Below are positions 1 through 8,225 of a stretch of DNA of 64,000 bases, in pieces. Numbering within the stretch: the first letter of the stretch is position 1; each line of letters opens with the position of its first letter. The notes beneath the pieces are model-generated. The model was not told the DNA's origin and did no database searches. It saw only the letters and a list, made by a program, of their open reading frames with translations. Location of the stretch: NCBI GenBank assembly GCA_024278755.1, contig JAJRSO010000062.1, positions 22,886-86,885 on the forward strand. Reading direction: 5' to 3'. This DNA comes from Calditrichota bacterium (GTDB lineage: Bacteria > Calditrichota > Calditrichia > Calditrichales > Calditrichaceae). The position numbers and the translations under genes are program-made.

Positions 1-126
1 ACTTTAGGCGCTAAAATTATCGGTTCGGAAATGGCTAAATCCATTATTAAAACCTTTCTCGAAACCCCCGGCGGAGCCGAGCGCCATAAAAACCGCATTA
101 AAAAAATTCTCGATAAAAAAGGTTGA
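1..126 (+). CDS. rpiB: Ribose-5-phosphate isomerase B, C-terminal end (partial)
   Basis: The first 41 codons read open from the window edge to TGA and give a peptide starting TLGAKIIGSEMAKSIIKTF and continuing with LETPGGAERHKNRIKKI. This matches the C-terminal end of the RpiB/LacA-B sugar-phosphate isomerase family (pattern LGxRxIG...A..I...FL.TPF.GGRH..RV.KI). The enzyme interconverts ribose 5-phosphate and ribulose 5-phosphate in the cytosol. The active-site Cys/His region lies upstream of the window, so the function rests on the tail alone. No downstream partner gene is close; 480 bp of spacer follow. Confidence 0.85.
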   Translation, partial: TLGAKIIGSEMAKSIIKTFLETPGGAERHKNRIKKILDKKG

Positions 127-139
127 TATGGCCGGGGCC

Positions 140-225
140 TCGACACAGCTCAGTCACCGGAAAGTGATTCTGTCTAATTTTTTGAACCCGAAGCCGTTCC
201 CTGAGCGGAATCGAAGGGGACTTCA
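140..225. repeat. Imperfect palindromic intergenic repeat (CTCAG...CTGAGCG type)
   Basis: The left arm CCTCGACACAGCTCAG (about 142-157) pairs imperfectly with CTGAGCGGAATCGAAGG (about 203-219). Short palindromes of the form TCGAC..GCTCAG...CTGAGC...GTCGA are common as interspersed repeats in many unrelated bacteria. It sits just after rpiB and could fold as a stem, but no T-run follows. The rest of 226-400 shows nothing recognisable. Confidence 0.5.
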
Positions 226-407
226 TTCAATATTATTAAATCATCCATCATGTTTTAAAATCTAATCAGACGGATTCTATCTCCCGTTCTTTTGCATTAT
301 CAGAATTCATTTTTTTGAGAAACTCCGTTGCTTACGGCGGGGATGTCCATTCTTCTTTTTCTCCCAAGCGGTTTATTATATTTTTTATTTAGAAAAATAA
401 ATTTTAG

Positions 408-520
408 CCGATAAAAAAATATCGGATACAGAGTATTCTTAGAATAGATTTTTGTTCTGGTTTTAATAGTTCTTATTATTGTTTAGAAATATTTGCAATA
501 TATGTGAAATATACATTTCA
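408..520 (+). promoter_or_regulatory. glnA leader with two perfect inverted repeats
   Basis: Within the AT-rich 480-bp spacer before glnA there are two short perfect inverted repeats. CCGATA-(6 A)-TATCGG lies at 408-425 and TGAAAT-ATAC-ATTTCA at 505-520, the second about 90 bp before the glnA start. They could be operator sites or RNA hairpins in a long leader. I see neither a sigma-54 signature nor a clear -35/-10 pair, so the promoter itself is unplaced. Confidence 0.3.
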
Positions 521-608
521 TTTTTACGGAAAAAAGCATATATTGGAAATAACGAATTAAAAATAATGTAAAAAATGCAGTAATAGTAATTCATAGAAAG
601 GAAAAACT

Positions 609-1931
609 ATGACCAGACAAGAAATTTTGAAAATTTGTAAAGATGAGGATGTTCGTTTTTTACGCCTGCAATTTAGCGATATATTTGGGGTAAACAAAAA
701 TGTGGAAATCCCTGCCTCTCAGTTTGAAAAAGCGTTAGACGGTGAAGTGATGTTTGACGGATCGTCCATCGAAGGGTTTTCGCGTATCGAAGAATCGGAT
801 CAGCTTCTGGCGCCGGATTACGAATCGTTCCGGGTCTTGCCATGGGAAAACAAACAGGGAAAAATTGCGCGTATTATTTGTGATATTCAAAATCCGGATC
901 ATACGTCTTTTGAAGGATGCGCGCGCTCTACGCTTAAACGGGTTTGCAGAAAAGCCGCAGATATGGGATACGAAATGTTTGCCGGGCCCGAAGCGGAATT
1001 TTTTCTGTTTCAGAAAAATGACAAAGGAATCCCAACCATCGATACGCATGATTTTGCCGGGTACTTTGATTTAGCGCCAATCGATCTTGGCGAAGAAGCA
1101 CGGCAGGAGATTGTTAATAAATTGCAGGAACTCGGTTTTGAAGTAGAAGCGGCCCATCACGAGGTGGCGCACGGGCAGCATGAAATCGATTTTAAATATG
1201 AAAATGCGTTAACAACTGCGGATAATATTGCCACTTTCCGTTTTGTCGTGCGTAAGGTGGCTCAGGATTATAACCTTCATGCGACCTTTATGCCCAAGCC
1301 GGTTTATGGAATTAACGGTTCCGGGATGCATACCCATATGTCTCTCTTTAAAGGAGCGGAAAATGTGTTTTATAATGAGAAGGCCGAGTATCAATTAAGC
1401 GCCGAAGCGCGCTGGTATATCGCCGGTTTGCTGAAGCATGCCAAAGCCTATGTTGCCATTACGAATCCATTGGTAAATTCCTATAAACGCTTAGTTCCCG
1501 GATTTGAAGCACCGGTTAACATTGCCTGGTCCGAACGGAACCGGAGTCCGATGATTCGCATTCCCGCCAAACGCGGAAATAGCACACGGGCTGAAGTGCG
1601 TATGCCTGATCCTGCGGCTAATCCCTATCTCGCGCTGGCGGTTATGCTGGCTGCCGGTTTGGATGGCATCCAAAATAAAATGAGTTGTCCCGATCCGGTA
1701 AATAAAAATATTTTCACTATGAGTCAAAGAGAACGAAGCCGCTATAAAATCGAACCGTTGCCATCTAATTTGCAAAAAGCGGTTGAAGCCTTCGAAAAAA
1801 GCAAACTCATGCGCGAAACTTTAGGCGACCATATCTTTTTCCATTACATTGAATCCAAAAAACAGGAATGGAGCGATTATATTTCCCAGGTGCATCAATG
1901 GGAATTGGATCGCTATTTCGGATATTATTAA
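609..1931 (+). CDS. glnA: Glutamine synthetase type I
   Basis: 440 residues, normal for GSI, which makes glutamine from glutamate, ammonia and ATP in the cytosol. The N-terminal beta-grasp domain contains MFDGSSIEGF (about residues 47-56); the catalytic core has PEAEFF, the HHEVAHGQHEIDF block, NGSGMHTH and NRSPMIRIP. The segment that carries the adenylylated Tyr in enterobacterial enzymes reads NIFTMS here, so Phe replaces Tyr and the enzyme cannot be controlled by GlnE at that site; the sequence resembles the Bacillus-like GSI-alpha form. A good ribosome site (AGAAAGGA) precedes the ATG. It is monocistronic, with a terminator at 2059-2086. Confidence 0.96.
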   Translation: MTRQEILKICKDEDVRFLRLQFSDIFGVNKNVEIPASQFEKALDGEVMFDGSSIEGFSRIEESDQLLAPDYESFRVLPWENKQGKIARIICDIQNPDHTSFEGCARSTLKRVCRKAADMGYEMFAGPEAEFFLFQKNDKGIPTIDTHDFAGYFDLAPIDLGEEARQEIVNKLQELGFEVEAAHHEVAHGQHEIDFKYENALTTADNIATFRFVVRKVAQDYNLHATFMPKPVYGINGSGMHTHMSLFKGAENVFYNEKAEYQLSAEARWYIAGLLKHAKAYVAITNPLVNSYKRLVPGFEAPVNIAWSERNRSPMIRIPAKRGNSTRAEVRMPDPAANPYLALAVMLAAGLDGIQNKMSCPDPVNKNIFTMSQRERSRYKIEPLPSNLQKAVEAFEKSKLMRETLGDHIFFHYIESKKQEWSDYISQVHQWELDRYFGYY

Positions 1932-2040
1932 ATCCCATCCGGCTGGATTTTGTCCCCCGGCCTTTGGGTCCTGATAAAGATTCAAGTCCTTCTGGTTGCT
2001 CCGTTGCACCGATAGACCGGTATTTTTAACCTGCGGTGTG
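1932..2040 (+). repeat. Dispersed repeat family C, copy 1
   Basis: Starts directly after the glnA stop with TCCCATCCGG and ends with CGGTATTTTTAAC. It aligns along about 105 bp with 24188-24300 (same landmarks: CCATCCGG, GATAAAGA, CTCCGTTG/CTCGTTG, CGGTATTTTTAAC). A third, weaker copy lies at 26190-26308. It holds no open frame of note. An untranslated repeat or a structured RNA tail is possible. Confidence 0.5.
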
Positions 2041-2058
2041 GTTGCTTATTTGTTTGCG

Positions 2059-2086
2059 AAAGGCGTGGGAGACCACGCCTTTTTTT
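2059..2086 (+). terminator. Rho-independent terminator of glnA
   Basis: AGGCGTGG and CCACGCCT form a perfect 8-bp GC-rich stem around a GAGA tetraloop (2061-2080), followed by six further T. Confidence 0.88.
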
Positions 2087-2244
2087 ACCTTGTCTTCGCT
2101 GAAAATCCAAATATCACAAAAGTATCACAAAGATCTCATATTTATGCAAAACGTACATTTTTTGAAAAAACGGGAATATGAGCTCCCACCATCCTGTTAT
2201 AAGGGTTGAATTTAAAATACCATAACCCAACAAGGAGAATTAAC

Positions 2245-2787
2245 ATGAACAAATTGAATGTGTATTTCAAAGCTGTAGCCGGTCTGGCGATGATCGTTGC
2301 CATGGTTTTTGTATTTGGAAATACAAGTAATGCCGGTATCAGTCTGAATGACAATGGCGCATCTATCAGCTCAGAAAAAGGCGTTTCGCTGACAGCCTTA
2401 AACAGCAGTAAGTTTGAAAGCAGCGCCCGTAATGCCTGTGGCGCCGGTAAATGCGGCGCTTCAGATAAAAAAGCCGCTGTAAAAGGCAAAGCCAAGGATG
2501 CTAAAAAAGTAGCCAAAGAAATGAAAAAAGAAGGTAAATGCGGCGCCGGTAAATGTGGCGCAGGCAAATGCGGTGGTGCGGATAAAAAAGCCAACGTTAA
2601 ATCTAAAGTCAAAGATGTTAAAAATGCGGCTAAAGATGGCAAATGTGGCGATGGTAAATGCGGTGACGGCAAATGTGGCGGCGCGGATAAAAAAGCCGAT
2701 GTTAAAGCAAAAGTTAAAAACGCCAAGAAAGCGGCAAAAGAGATGAAAAAAGAAGGTAAATGTGGCGCTGGTAAATGCGGTAAATAA
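2245..2787 (+). CDS. Exported Cys-rich GKCG-repeat protein (bufferin/HvfA-like)
   Basis: 180 residues from the ATG behind CAAGGAGAATTAAC; this start gives a clean signal peptide (MNKLN, hydrophobic core to about residue 25, likely cut after SNA at 30). The mature part is Lys/Ala/Gly-rich and holds ten Cys: 65, 70, 99, 104, 109, 134, 139, 144, 173, 178. Nine lie in GKCG units, spaced exactly five residues apart within clusters (EGKCGAGKCGAGKCG, DGKCGDGKCGDGKCG, EGKCGAGKCGK). The clusters are separated by near-identical linkers of the type ADKKANVKSKVKDVKNAAK. EGKCG repeats are the known substrate motif of HvfA/bufferin-type precursors, whose Cys are turned into thiooxazole-type groups by an MNIO (DUF692) enzyme with a DUF2063 partner and which bind copper. 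Neither partner gene lies nearby. It has its own terminator. Function by analogy only. Confidence 0.8.
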   Translation: MNKLNVYFKAVAGLAMIVAMVFVFGNTSNAGISLNDNGASISSEKGVSLTALNSSKFESSARNACGAGKCGASDKKAAVKGKAKDAKKVAKEMKKEGKCGAGKCGAGKCGGADKKANVKSKVKDVKNAAKDGKCGDGKCGDGKCGGADKKADVKAKVKNAKKAAKEMKKEGKCGAGKCGK

Positions 2788-2815
2788 GCGTTAACAGGCC
2801 GGGGGAATTATTATT

Positions 2816-2846
2816 AGGCTTTGCGGTTTCCGCAAAGCCTTTTTTT
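2816..2846 (+). terminator. Rho-independent terminator of the GKCG-repeat gene
   Basis: AGGCTTTGCGG and CCGCAAAGCCT make a perfect 11-bp stem with a TTT loop, followed by a T-run. Confidence 0.92.
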
Positions 2847-3038
2847 ATATGGATAGGTCGTTAAAAAAACCTACTGTAAATTAACTCAGATGTTCACCGA
2901 CAGAACGACCGACAGAAGTAAAAACGGAATATTCCTTCGAAAGATGAATATAGGGTTGCTATTTAGTCATTGTGTTTTGAAGTGTTGAGTGTATAAAAAA
3001 CAGAATCGATTAAAACTATTTGAAATTGCTGTTTTTTT

Positions 3039-3082
3039 CGGTCTGTCTGCCAATGACATAGCAGTAAGTCGCGGCTTTTTTT
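3039..3082 (+). repeat. Dispersed repeat family B, copy 1
   Basis: A stretch starting CGGTCTGTCTGCCAATG and ending GCGGCTTTTTTT, matching 27040-27079 and 53657-53700 (shared order: CGGTyTG, GCC, CAT/TGT, GyrGTAA, GyGGC, T-run). It lies in the 350-bp spacer between the GKCG gene and ppiC. The rest of the spacer (2850-3035) shows nothing I can name. Confidence 0.5.
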
Positions 3083-3138
3083 ACTGCACCATTTGATACA
3101 GAGTCTTTTTAGTTAACTGTTTTCAGGCATGGGATATT

Positions 3139-3414
3139 TTATCTTTGTCCTGTCTTTTTAATAATGTGCCAGCCAAATTTTGTGCGTACCAAACCGCTGA
3201 TGCGGCCGTTGGACATCTTTTTAACCGCCTGTTCGAATTCCCGTACCATCTGTCCTTCGCCAAACCATCCTAAATCGCCTCCTTTGCTTTTACTGGGACA
3301 GGTCGAAAACTCTTTGGCAAGTCCATTAAAATTTTTCCCCGATTTTAACTGTTTTAATATATGATTCGCAAGCGTGCGATCTTTTACTAAAATGTGACTG
3401 GCGCGCCATTCCAT
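3139..3414 (-). CDS. Parvulin-type peptidyl-prolyl isomerase
   Basis: 91 residues forming just one rotamase (PpiC/SurA) domain: RASHILVKD at the start, FSTCPSKSKGGDLGWFGEGQMVREFE in the middle and TKFGWHIIKK at the end. It catalyses cis-trans isomerisation of prolyl bonds. Like E. coli PpiC it has no signal peptide, so it should act in the cytosol. A GAAAGGAT ribosome site stands before the ATG. It is a single gene facing against its neighbours. Confidence 0.92.
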   Translation of the reverse strand: MEWRASHILVKDRTLANHILKQLKSGKNFNGLAKEFSTCPSKSKGGDLGWFGEGQMVREFEQAVKKMSNGRISGLVRTKFGWHIIKKTGQR

Positions 3415-3606
3415 AGAGTATCCTTTCGTTTAAAACAATCAAATTTAATATTAACAAGTTGCAGAATGCAAACATTTCATTTCCATATTTTCATCCGGGA
3501 GAAATAGGAAATATTTTCCGCTATTTTAAAATCCGGCTTTGCGCACATTTGTATGGAATTAGCTTAACTCTCTTATTTATAACAGGATGTAGAAAGTATA
3601 TGTTTT

Positions 3607-3622
3607 TGGCATATTATTTGAA
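3607..3622 (+). promoter_or_regulatory. Possible sigma-54-like promoter
   Basis: TGGCATA-TTAT-TTGAA has GG and the -12 dinucleotide ten bases apart, the sigma-54 spacing, but GA replaces the near-invariant GC. It lies about 40 bp before the gene at 3661. Weak on its own; listed because 60154-60169 has the same TGGCATA half. Confidence 0.25.
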
Positions 3623-3660
3623 TTATTGAGTGCAACAGGGTAAGGAAACCAGGAGGAATT

Positions 3661-3873
3661 ATGGAACAGTATATCGATTATTCAGTTATCAGTGATACGC
3701 CGGCTATGTTAGGTATGGTTTATATTTGTGCCTGGTGTAACCGCGTAAAAGAACCCGGCGCCGATCCGCGAAAACCAAACTCATGGAAAATAGTAGAGCG
3801 GCAGGGAAGTTTGGATTCCCGGATATTTTTTAGCCATGGTATTTGTCCTGTTTGTAAAGCCGGTGTGGCCTAA
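3661..3873 (+). CDS. Small zinc-ribbon protein (CxxC...CPxC)
   Basis: 70 residues with two Cys pairs: CAWC near residue 24 and CPVC near residue 63, joined by a segment with a Trp, a W/VERQ stretch and FSHGIC. This arrangement (CxxCNRVKE...W..VE.......FSHGICPxC) is familiar as a putative metal-binding tail on PAS proteins and response regulators. Here it stands alone, with a strong AGGAGG ribosome site. The role is unknown; it may bind zinc. Confidence 0.7.
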   Translation: MEQYIDYSVISDTPAMLGMVYICAWCNRVKEPGADPRKPNSWKIVERQGSLDSRIFFSHGICPVCKAGVA

Positions 3874-3995
3874 TGCCCGGCACACGCGTTTATTCTCCCG
3901 CAAAAAAAAATATATTTTAATTGCACTCCCTTCTTTTCTTGATTATTCTTTATCACGGTAAACCGATTGTCAAATATTTTATAAAGGAGAACAAA

Positions 3996-4292
3996 ATGGC
4001 CGTGTTTGTATTGCTTACCAAATTATCTCCCTCAAGTATCGGCGGCGCTGAAACCCGTGAAAATATTGGACGTGAATGGTTTGATACGGTTAAAAAAAAA
4101 TGTCCGGAAGTGACCTGGCTGGAGCACTATGCCTTACTTGGCGCGTATGATTTTATGGATATCTACGAAGCGCCAAATGAAGAAACGGCCGCAAAGGTCT
4201 CGATGATCACAATGCGTAAAGGCGCCGTTACAGCCGAGAGTATGCCCGCTATTCCTTATAAAAAATATCTGGAAATCATAAAAAAACTCTAA
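3996..4292 (+). CDS. GYD domain protein
   Basis: 98 residues from the ATG behind AAAGGAGA; upstream in-frame starts lack a ribosome site. The sequence has the marks of the GYD family (PF08734): VFVLLTKLS at the start, then ALLGAYDFMDIYEAPNEETAAKV and a C-terminal GAVTAESMPAIPYKKY. Members are small dimeric alpha-beta ferredoxin-like proteins with no settled function. It is a lone gene. Confidence 0.82.
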   Translation: MAVFVLLTKLSPSSIGGAETRENIGREWFDTVKKKCPEVTWLEHYALLGAYDFMDIYEAPNEETAAKVSMITMRKGAVTAESMPAIPYKKYLEIIKKL

Positions 4293-4562
4293 AGCCGCAG
4301 CGCCATTCGGACGTAACATAGTCTAAATCGGTTCCATTACAATTGATGCCGGTTTTTATTATTTCGTGTTTTAATTGCGGTGATGGAATCGTTTTGTTTT
4401 AAACAGTTCAAACGGACATAATTCAGATGTTTGCAAATTATTCCTAAACCACTATTTTTTAATCATTCAGCCTTGTAATTAATTCCAAAATTATTAAATT
4501 AAAAAGCCATTGAAAGAGTTTAATAAATTTTTTTGTTTTATCAGTTGATATAATATTTTTTC

Positions 4563-4575
4563 GAGAGAAACTCTC
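4563..4575 (+). promoter_or_regulatory. Small hairpin over the birA ribosome site
   Basis: GAGAG-AAA-CTCTC ends two bases before the birA ATG, and its left arm is the only purine-rich ribosome-site candidate. The hairpin could weaken initiation. Visible in sequence; a regulatory role is inference. Confidence 0.3.
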
Positions 4576-4577
4576 AT

Positions 4578-5384
4578 ATGTTATCCTGCGATTTAATTCG
4601 TGAGAAGTCGGGTGCAACTATTTTTGGCAACAATGTTTTTTGCCTGATGGAAGTCGACTCGACCAATACATTTGTATTAAATATGGCCCGTTCCGGCGCG
4701 CCTGAAGGAACTCTGGCCGTTGCCGATTTTCAGCATTCCGGTCGGGGAAAAAGGGGACGGCAATGGTTTGCTCCCCGCGGAGAAAATCTCACCTTCAGCC
4801 TTTTGCTGCGTCCGCTGGTTAATATCGAATATGTTCAAAAAATTACACTCGCTGCAGCCGTTACTCTGGCCAATACAATTGAAGAGTTTTTTAGGCAAAA
4901 GGGCTGGGACTTACCGCCCATCGAACTTAAATGGCCCAATGATTTACTGGTCGACGGAAAAAAACTAAGCGGTATATTAACGGAATCTATTTTAAAGGAT
5001 AAAGAGGTTTCTGCCCTTGCCGTGGGCATCGGCATTAATTTAAATACGGAAATCAGGCAGTTCCCGCAGGAACTGCAAAACAATGTCTGCTCATTAACCG
5101 ATTTTGTGGGCCAACGGATCATTCCCGAAGAACTCTTGGCGCTATTCCTGCGCAGATTTGAACAGGATTATGAAATATGGGAACGCAACGCTTACCGCGA
5201 TGTGGTTACTCAGTGGAAAAATAGATGCCGTCAGTTTGGGAAAAAGATAAATGTAATAACCGCAGACGGAGAGCGGGAGGCTCTTTTTCAGGATGTGAAT
5301 GATGACGGATATCTGTTATTTAAAACAGCCGATGGGAAAACCGAACGTTTAATAAGTGGTGAAATAAATGCTCTTAGCGATTGA
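4578..5384 (+). CDS. birA: Biotin--[acetyl-CoA carboxylase] ligase
   Basis: 268 residues. It joins biotin to ATP and then to the lysine of biotin carboxyl carrier protein, here most likely AccB encoded at 21531. Seen: VDSTNTF near the start, the GRGKRGRQW biotinyl-AMP loop, LKWPNDLL and GILTES in the catalytic domain, and a small C-terminal beta domain. The N-terminal helix-turn-helix of the E. coli repressor form is absent, so this is a class I ligase without a DNA-binding role. It overlaps coaX by 17 bp. Confidence 0.94.
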   Translation: MLSCDLIREKSGATIFGNNVFCLMEVDSTNTFVLNMARSGAPEGTLAVADFQHSGRGKRGRQWFAPRGENLTFSLLLRPLVNIEYVQKITLAAAVTLANTIEEFFRQKGWDLPPIELKWPNDLLVDGKKLSGILTESILKDKEVSALAVGIGINLNTEIRQFPQELQNNVCSLTDFVGQRIIPEELLALFLRRFEQDYEIWERNAYRDVVTQWKNRCRQFGKKINVITADGEREALFQDVNDDGYLLFKTADGKTERLISGEINALSD

Positions 5385-6135
5385 TATTGGAAACACGCAT
5401 ACCGTTGCCGGTTTATTTGAAAACGGGGCATTGAAAAGCCATTGGCGTATCTCCTCTACACTGGCACGTACGGAAGATGAAATTGCCGCGCTGCTCAGCT
5501 ATTTTTTTCTGAACGAGAATACGGATGTTTCTGATTTGAGAGGGGTGGCCATCTCTTCGGTCGTACCCGATTTAACATTTGTATACGAACTCATGTGTAG
5601 CCGCTATTTTAAAATTAAACCGCTAATAATCGGCGCCGAATCCAAACTGGATATGCAAATTAAATATGCCGATCCCTCTCTCGTTGGCGCCGACCGACTA
5701 TGTAACGCCGTGGCCGGAAAAGAACAATATGGAACACCGCTTGTAGTTATTGACTTCGGAACCGCCACAACATTTGATTGTATCGATCAAAACGGAGATT
5801 ATCTTGGCGGTATCATTTCACCCGGAGTTAATACGTCCATCGACGCTCTGCATAAACATGCGGCCAGGCTTCCTAAAGTGTCTATGGATTTTCCGATGGA
5901 GCTGATTGGACGCACAACTTCCGACAGTATTAAAAGCGGTATCTTTTTTGGAACGGTTTTTATGGTGGACGGGATGATTGAAAAACTAAAAACCGTACTT
6001 GGCGATAATACAAAGATTGCGGCTACCGGTGGTTTGGCTCTGAAAATAGCCGGCCGGACAGAAAGGATCGAATATGTCGATTTAGACCTGAGTTTAAAAG
6101 GAATCGCCTCTATCTATTCAAAAAATGTAAGCTAA
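5368..6135 (+). CDS. coaX: Type III pantothenate kinase
   Basis: 255 residues, the usual length. It phosphorylates pantothenate, the first step of CoA synthesis. Motifs of this ASKHA kinase are visible: LLAIDIGNTHTVAGLF (phosphate 1) at the N-terminus, GADRLCNAVAG, VVIDFGTATTFDC (phosphate 2) and GGIISPGV. The start ATG lies inside birA; the birA-coaX pairing is frequent in bacteria. Confidence 0.96.
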   Translation: MLLAIDIGNTHTVAGLFENGALKSHWRISSTLARTEDEIAALLSYFFLNENTDVSDLRGVAISSVVPDLTFVYELMCSRYFKIKPLIIGAESKLDMQIKYADPSLVGADRLCNAVAGKEQYGTPLVVIDFGTATTFDCIDQNGDYLGGIISPGVNTSIDALHKHAARLPKVSMDFPMELIGRTTSDSIKSGIFFGTVFMVDGMIEKLKTVLGDNTKIAATGGLALKIAGRTERIEYVDLDLSLKGIASIYSKNVS

Positions 6136-6164
6136 CGGATCTGCTAAACCGATGGAACCAAAAC

Positions 6165-8225
6165 ATGCTTTATAAAGAAAAAATTCTGCTCCTGCACCGA
6201 AACTCCCTACTACAGGAACGTATTGCCTCGTACCTGCGTGAAAACGGCTATGCCGTGATTATGGCCAACAATGTGGATAATACGTTTAGCCTACTCGAAA
6301 GTATGAAGCCTGATTTAATTTTATGGGGTGAAACTCTAACGGCACATTCCAAAGAAGTGTTACGTAAAATTAAAAAAAGCAGACGGGGCAGGGTTATCCC
6401 CATTATCGCTTTAATTCCGGATATGGAATTGTTTGATCGGATTGAAATTGAAAAGTCCGGCATAAGTGATATTTTGGATTCGGCTCCGAATTTTACAGAA
6501 CTAAAAGTTAAAATCCGGTTTCATCTTATAAACAGAAAAAAAATTAAACTCTACCAAACCGAAATACTGCATCTGTCCGATATGTCGAAATTGCAGTACA
6601 ATTTAATTCGCGTGCACGATGTTAACCGGCTTTGCGAACTGGTTAACGATTTTATCTTTAACGCCTATAAACCCGATACGCTGATCACGGTGGTGTTTAA
6701 CAAAAAAACAGGTGGTTTTGATTATAGTGGAATTTTTACTTCCGAACCTCCTTTGTCGGATACGCATGCAACCCTATTTGATTTGCCCATCTGGAAAAAA
6801 TACTTTCTGGCAAATCCGAAATTGGAAGCCGAACAAATTATTGACAATTATATTCTGGAATTTTTTGCAACTGTCAATTTGGGTTCCGATGTCTATTATC
6901 AGTTCCCGCTGCGGGCATCCAACCACCAGATCGGCTTTATTATTACCGGTTATCGCGGCAGCGTGGCCATGCGAAAAAAAGACTTTGACGAACTGATAAC
7001 GTTAGCGCAGTCTTTGGCCTTTAGAGTGGTTAATAACCGACGGTTGATTACCAAAACATCAAAAGAATCGGAAGCAACATCCGAAATACACCAGTTTTTT
7101 AAACGGCTTAATGAAGATGAAATTACCAATTATTTAAGTTTACAGCTACTTAGCCATTTTAAAGCCGATACCTGTATCTATTTTAATTTTAATGAAGGTT
7201 TTAAATTCCTTTACCCTCAATATTGTTATAAAAAAGGTCAGGAACAAAATCTGTTTGAAAACGAAAAGCCGCCCGTATTAATGCTGACGGAATTTCCTGC
7301 ATTTGAACAGTTTCGGGAGAGTAAACGGCCCAGCGCATATTTCAATTTAAATAAAACGCCGGCAGACGATTTATATAAAATGGCGTCTCTTGCCGGCGGA
7401 ACTTACCAGTCTATTTTACTTTTTTCCGTTCAGATAGGAAACGAAGTAAAAGGATTTTTTATTGTTGCCAATGAATTAAGCCGCAAACTGTTTACCAGTC
7501 ACGAAATCCATGAAGCAGAAAAGATTATCCATAAAGCGACCACCGTTCTTGTGGAAAGCCGGCTTGTAAAACAGGCTCAAAAAAATATCAAACAACTGGA
7601 ACGGGTGTTTGAACTGGGCAAAGAGCTGACCCTCGATTTTGAAGTGGACGATCTGCTACAAAAAATTGCCGGAGCCCTGCGCCGTACTCTGGGCTGGAAT
7701 AACGTTATTCTTGATAAAAGAAACACCGTTTCTCGGGAATATGAAAATGTGTGTGTGCTCGGTTTAAAACCCGGTGATTATGAAAAACTGCGCCGGCAGT
7801 TTTCAGACCGCCTTTTTTCCGGTTTCCGGGAAAATTGTTTTACCATCAGTCAATCCTATTTTTGTGACCATGAATCGCTGGATGAACCGGTAAATGAACT
7901 GACCCAAAATCTCTTTTTAGCATCCATTGGCAAGGAGTGGGATGATCGCGACTGGCTAATCGTTCCTATCTTAAGCAAAGGTAAAGAGCTGGGCTATTTT
8001 GCTCTGAACGATCCGGTGGAACGTGTGCGTCCTTCCGTAGATAAGGTGCGCAGCATCGAGTATTTTGCCAACCAGGCGGCGGTTGCGCTGGAAAATGCCG
8101 GTTTGTACGAATTTTTAAAATCATCGGAAGAAAAATACCGCTTACTGGCAGAAACAATGACCATGGGGCTGGTGACCTGCGATTTCAGCGGTAAAATTGT
8201 ATATGTGAATAAAAGCCTTGTGTAG
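6165..8225 (+). CDS. Sensor histidine kinase, N-terminal part (ends at in-frame TAG)
   Basis: 686 residues: a receiver-like domain (about 1-125) in which the usual phospho-Asp region reads PDLILWGETL, so no acceptor Asp at that spot; a middle region and GAF-like domains (about 330-470 and 480-650, VFELGKELTLDFEVDDLLQKIA onward); then the start of a PAS domain (EEKYRLLAETMTMGLVTCDFSGKIVYVNKSLV). It stops at TAG in the middle of that PAS domain. The next codon is ATG and the same frame continues with the rest of PAS and the kinase core. Normal PAS domains read NKSLVEMLGY, so the TAG most simply replaces a Glu codon (GAG). Either a nonsense mutation, a sequence error or readthrough. Confidence 0.85.
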   Translation: MLYKEKILLLHRNSLLQERIASYLRENGYAVIMANNVDNTFSLLESMKPDLILWGETLTAHSKEVLRKIKKSRRGRVIPIIALIPDMELFDRIEIEKSGISDILDSAPNFTELKVKIRFHLINRKKIKLYQTEILHLSDMSKLQYNLIRVHDVNRLCELVNDFIFNAYKPDTLITVVFNKKTGGFDYSGIFTSEPPLSDTHATLFDLPIWKKYFLANPKLEAEQIIDNYILEFFATVNLGSDVYYQFPLRASNHQIGFIITGYRGSVAMRKKDFDELITLAQSLAFRVVNNRRLITKTSKESEATSEIHQFFKRLNEDEITNYLSLQLLSHFKADTCIYFNFNEGFKFLYPQYCYKKGQEQNLFENEKPPVLMLTEFPAFEQFRESKRPSAYFNLNKTPADDLYKMASLAGGTYQSILLFSVQIGNEVKGFFIVANELSRKLFTSHEIHEAEKIIHKATTVLVESRLVKQAQKNIKQLERVFELGKELTLDFEVDDLLQKIAGALRRTLGWNNVILDKRNTVSREYENVCVLGLKPGDYEKLRRQFSDRLFSGFRENCFTISQSYFCDHESLDEPVNELTQNLFLASIGKEWDDRDWLIVPILSKGKELGYFALNDPVERVRPSVDKVRSIEYFANQAAVALENAGLYEFLKSSEEKYRLLAETMTMGLVTCDFSGKIVYVNKSLV

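Noticed and set aside
2142..2726. Open frame on the minus strand with HLPSPHLP repeats
   Set aside because: It is the mirror of the GKCG repeats read on the other strand; no ribosome site, no terminator, and the plus-strand protein has a signal peptide and both signals.
8223..8225. TAG as a recoded sense codon (pyrrolysine or general suppression)
   Set aside because: aroF ends in TAG in a normal way, and no pyl genes are seen. A single-base change is simpler.
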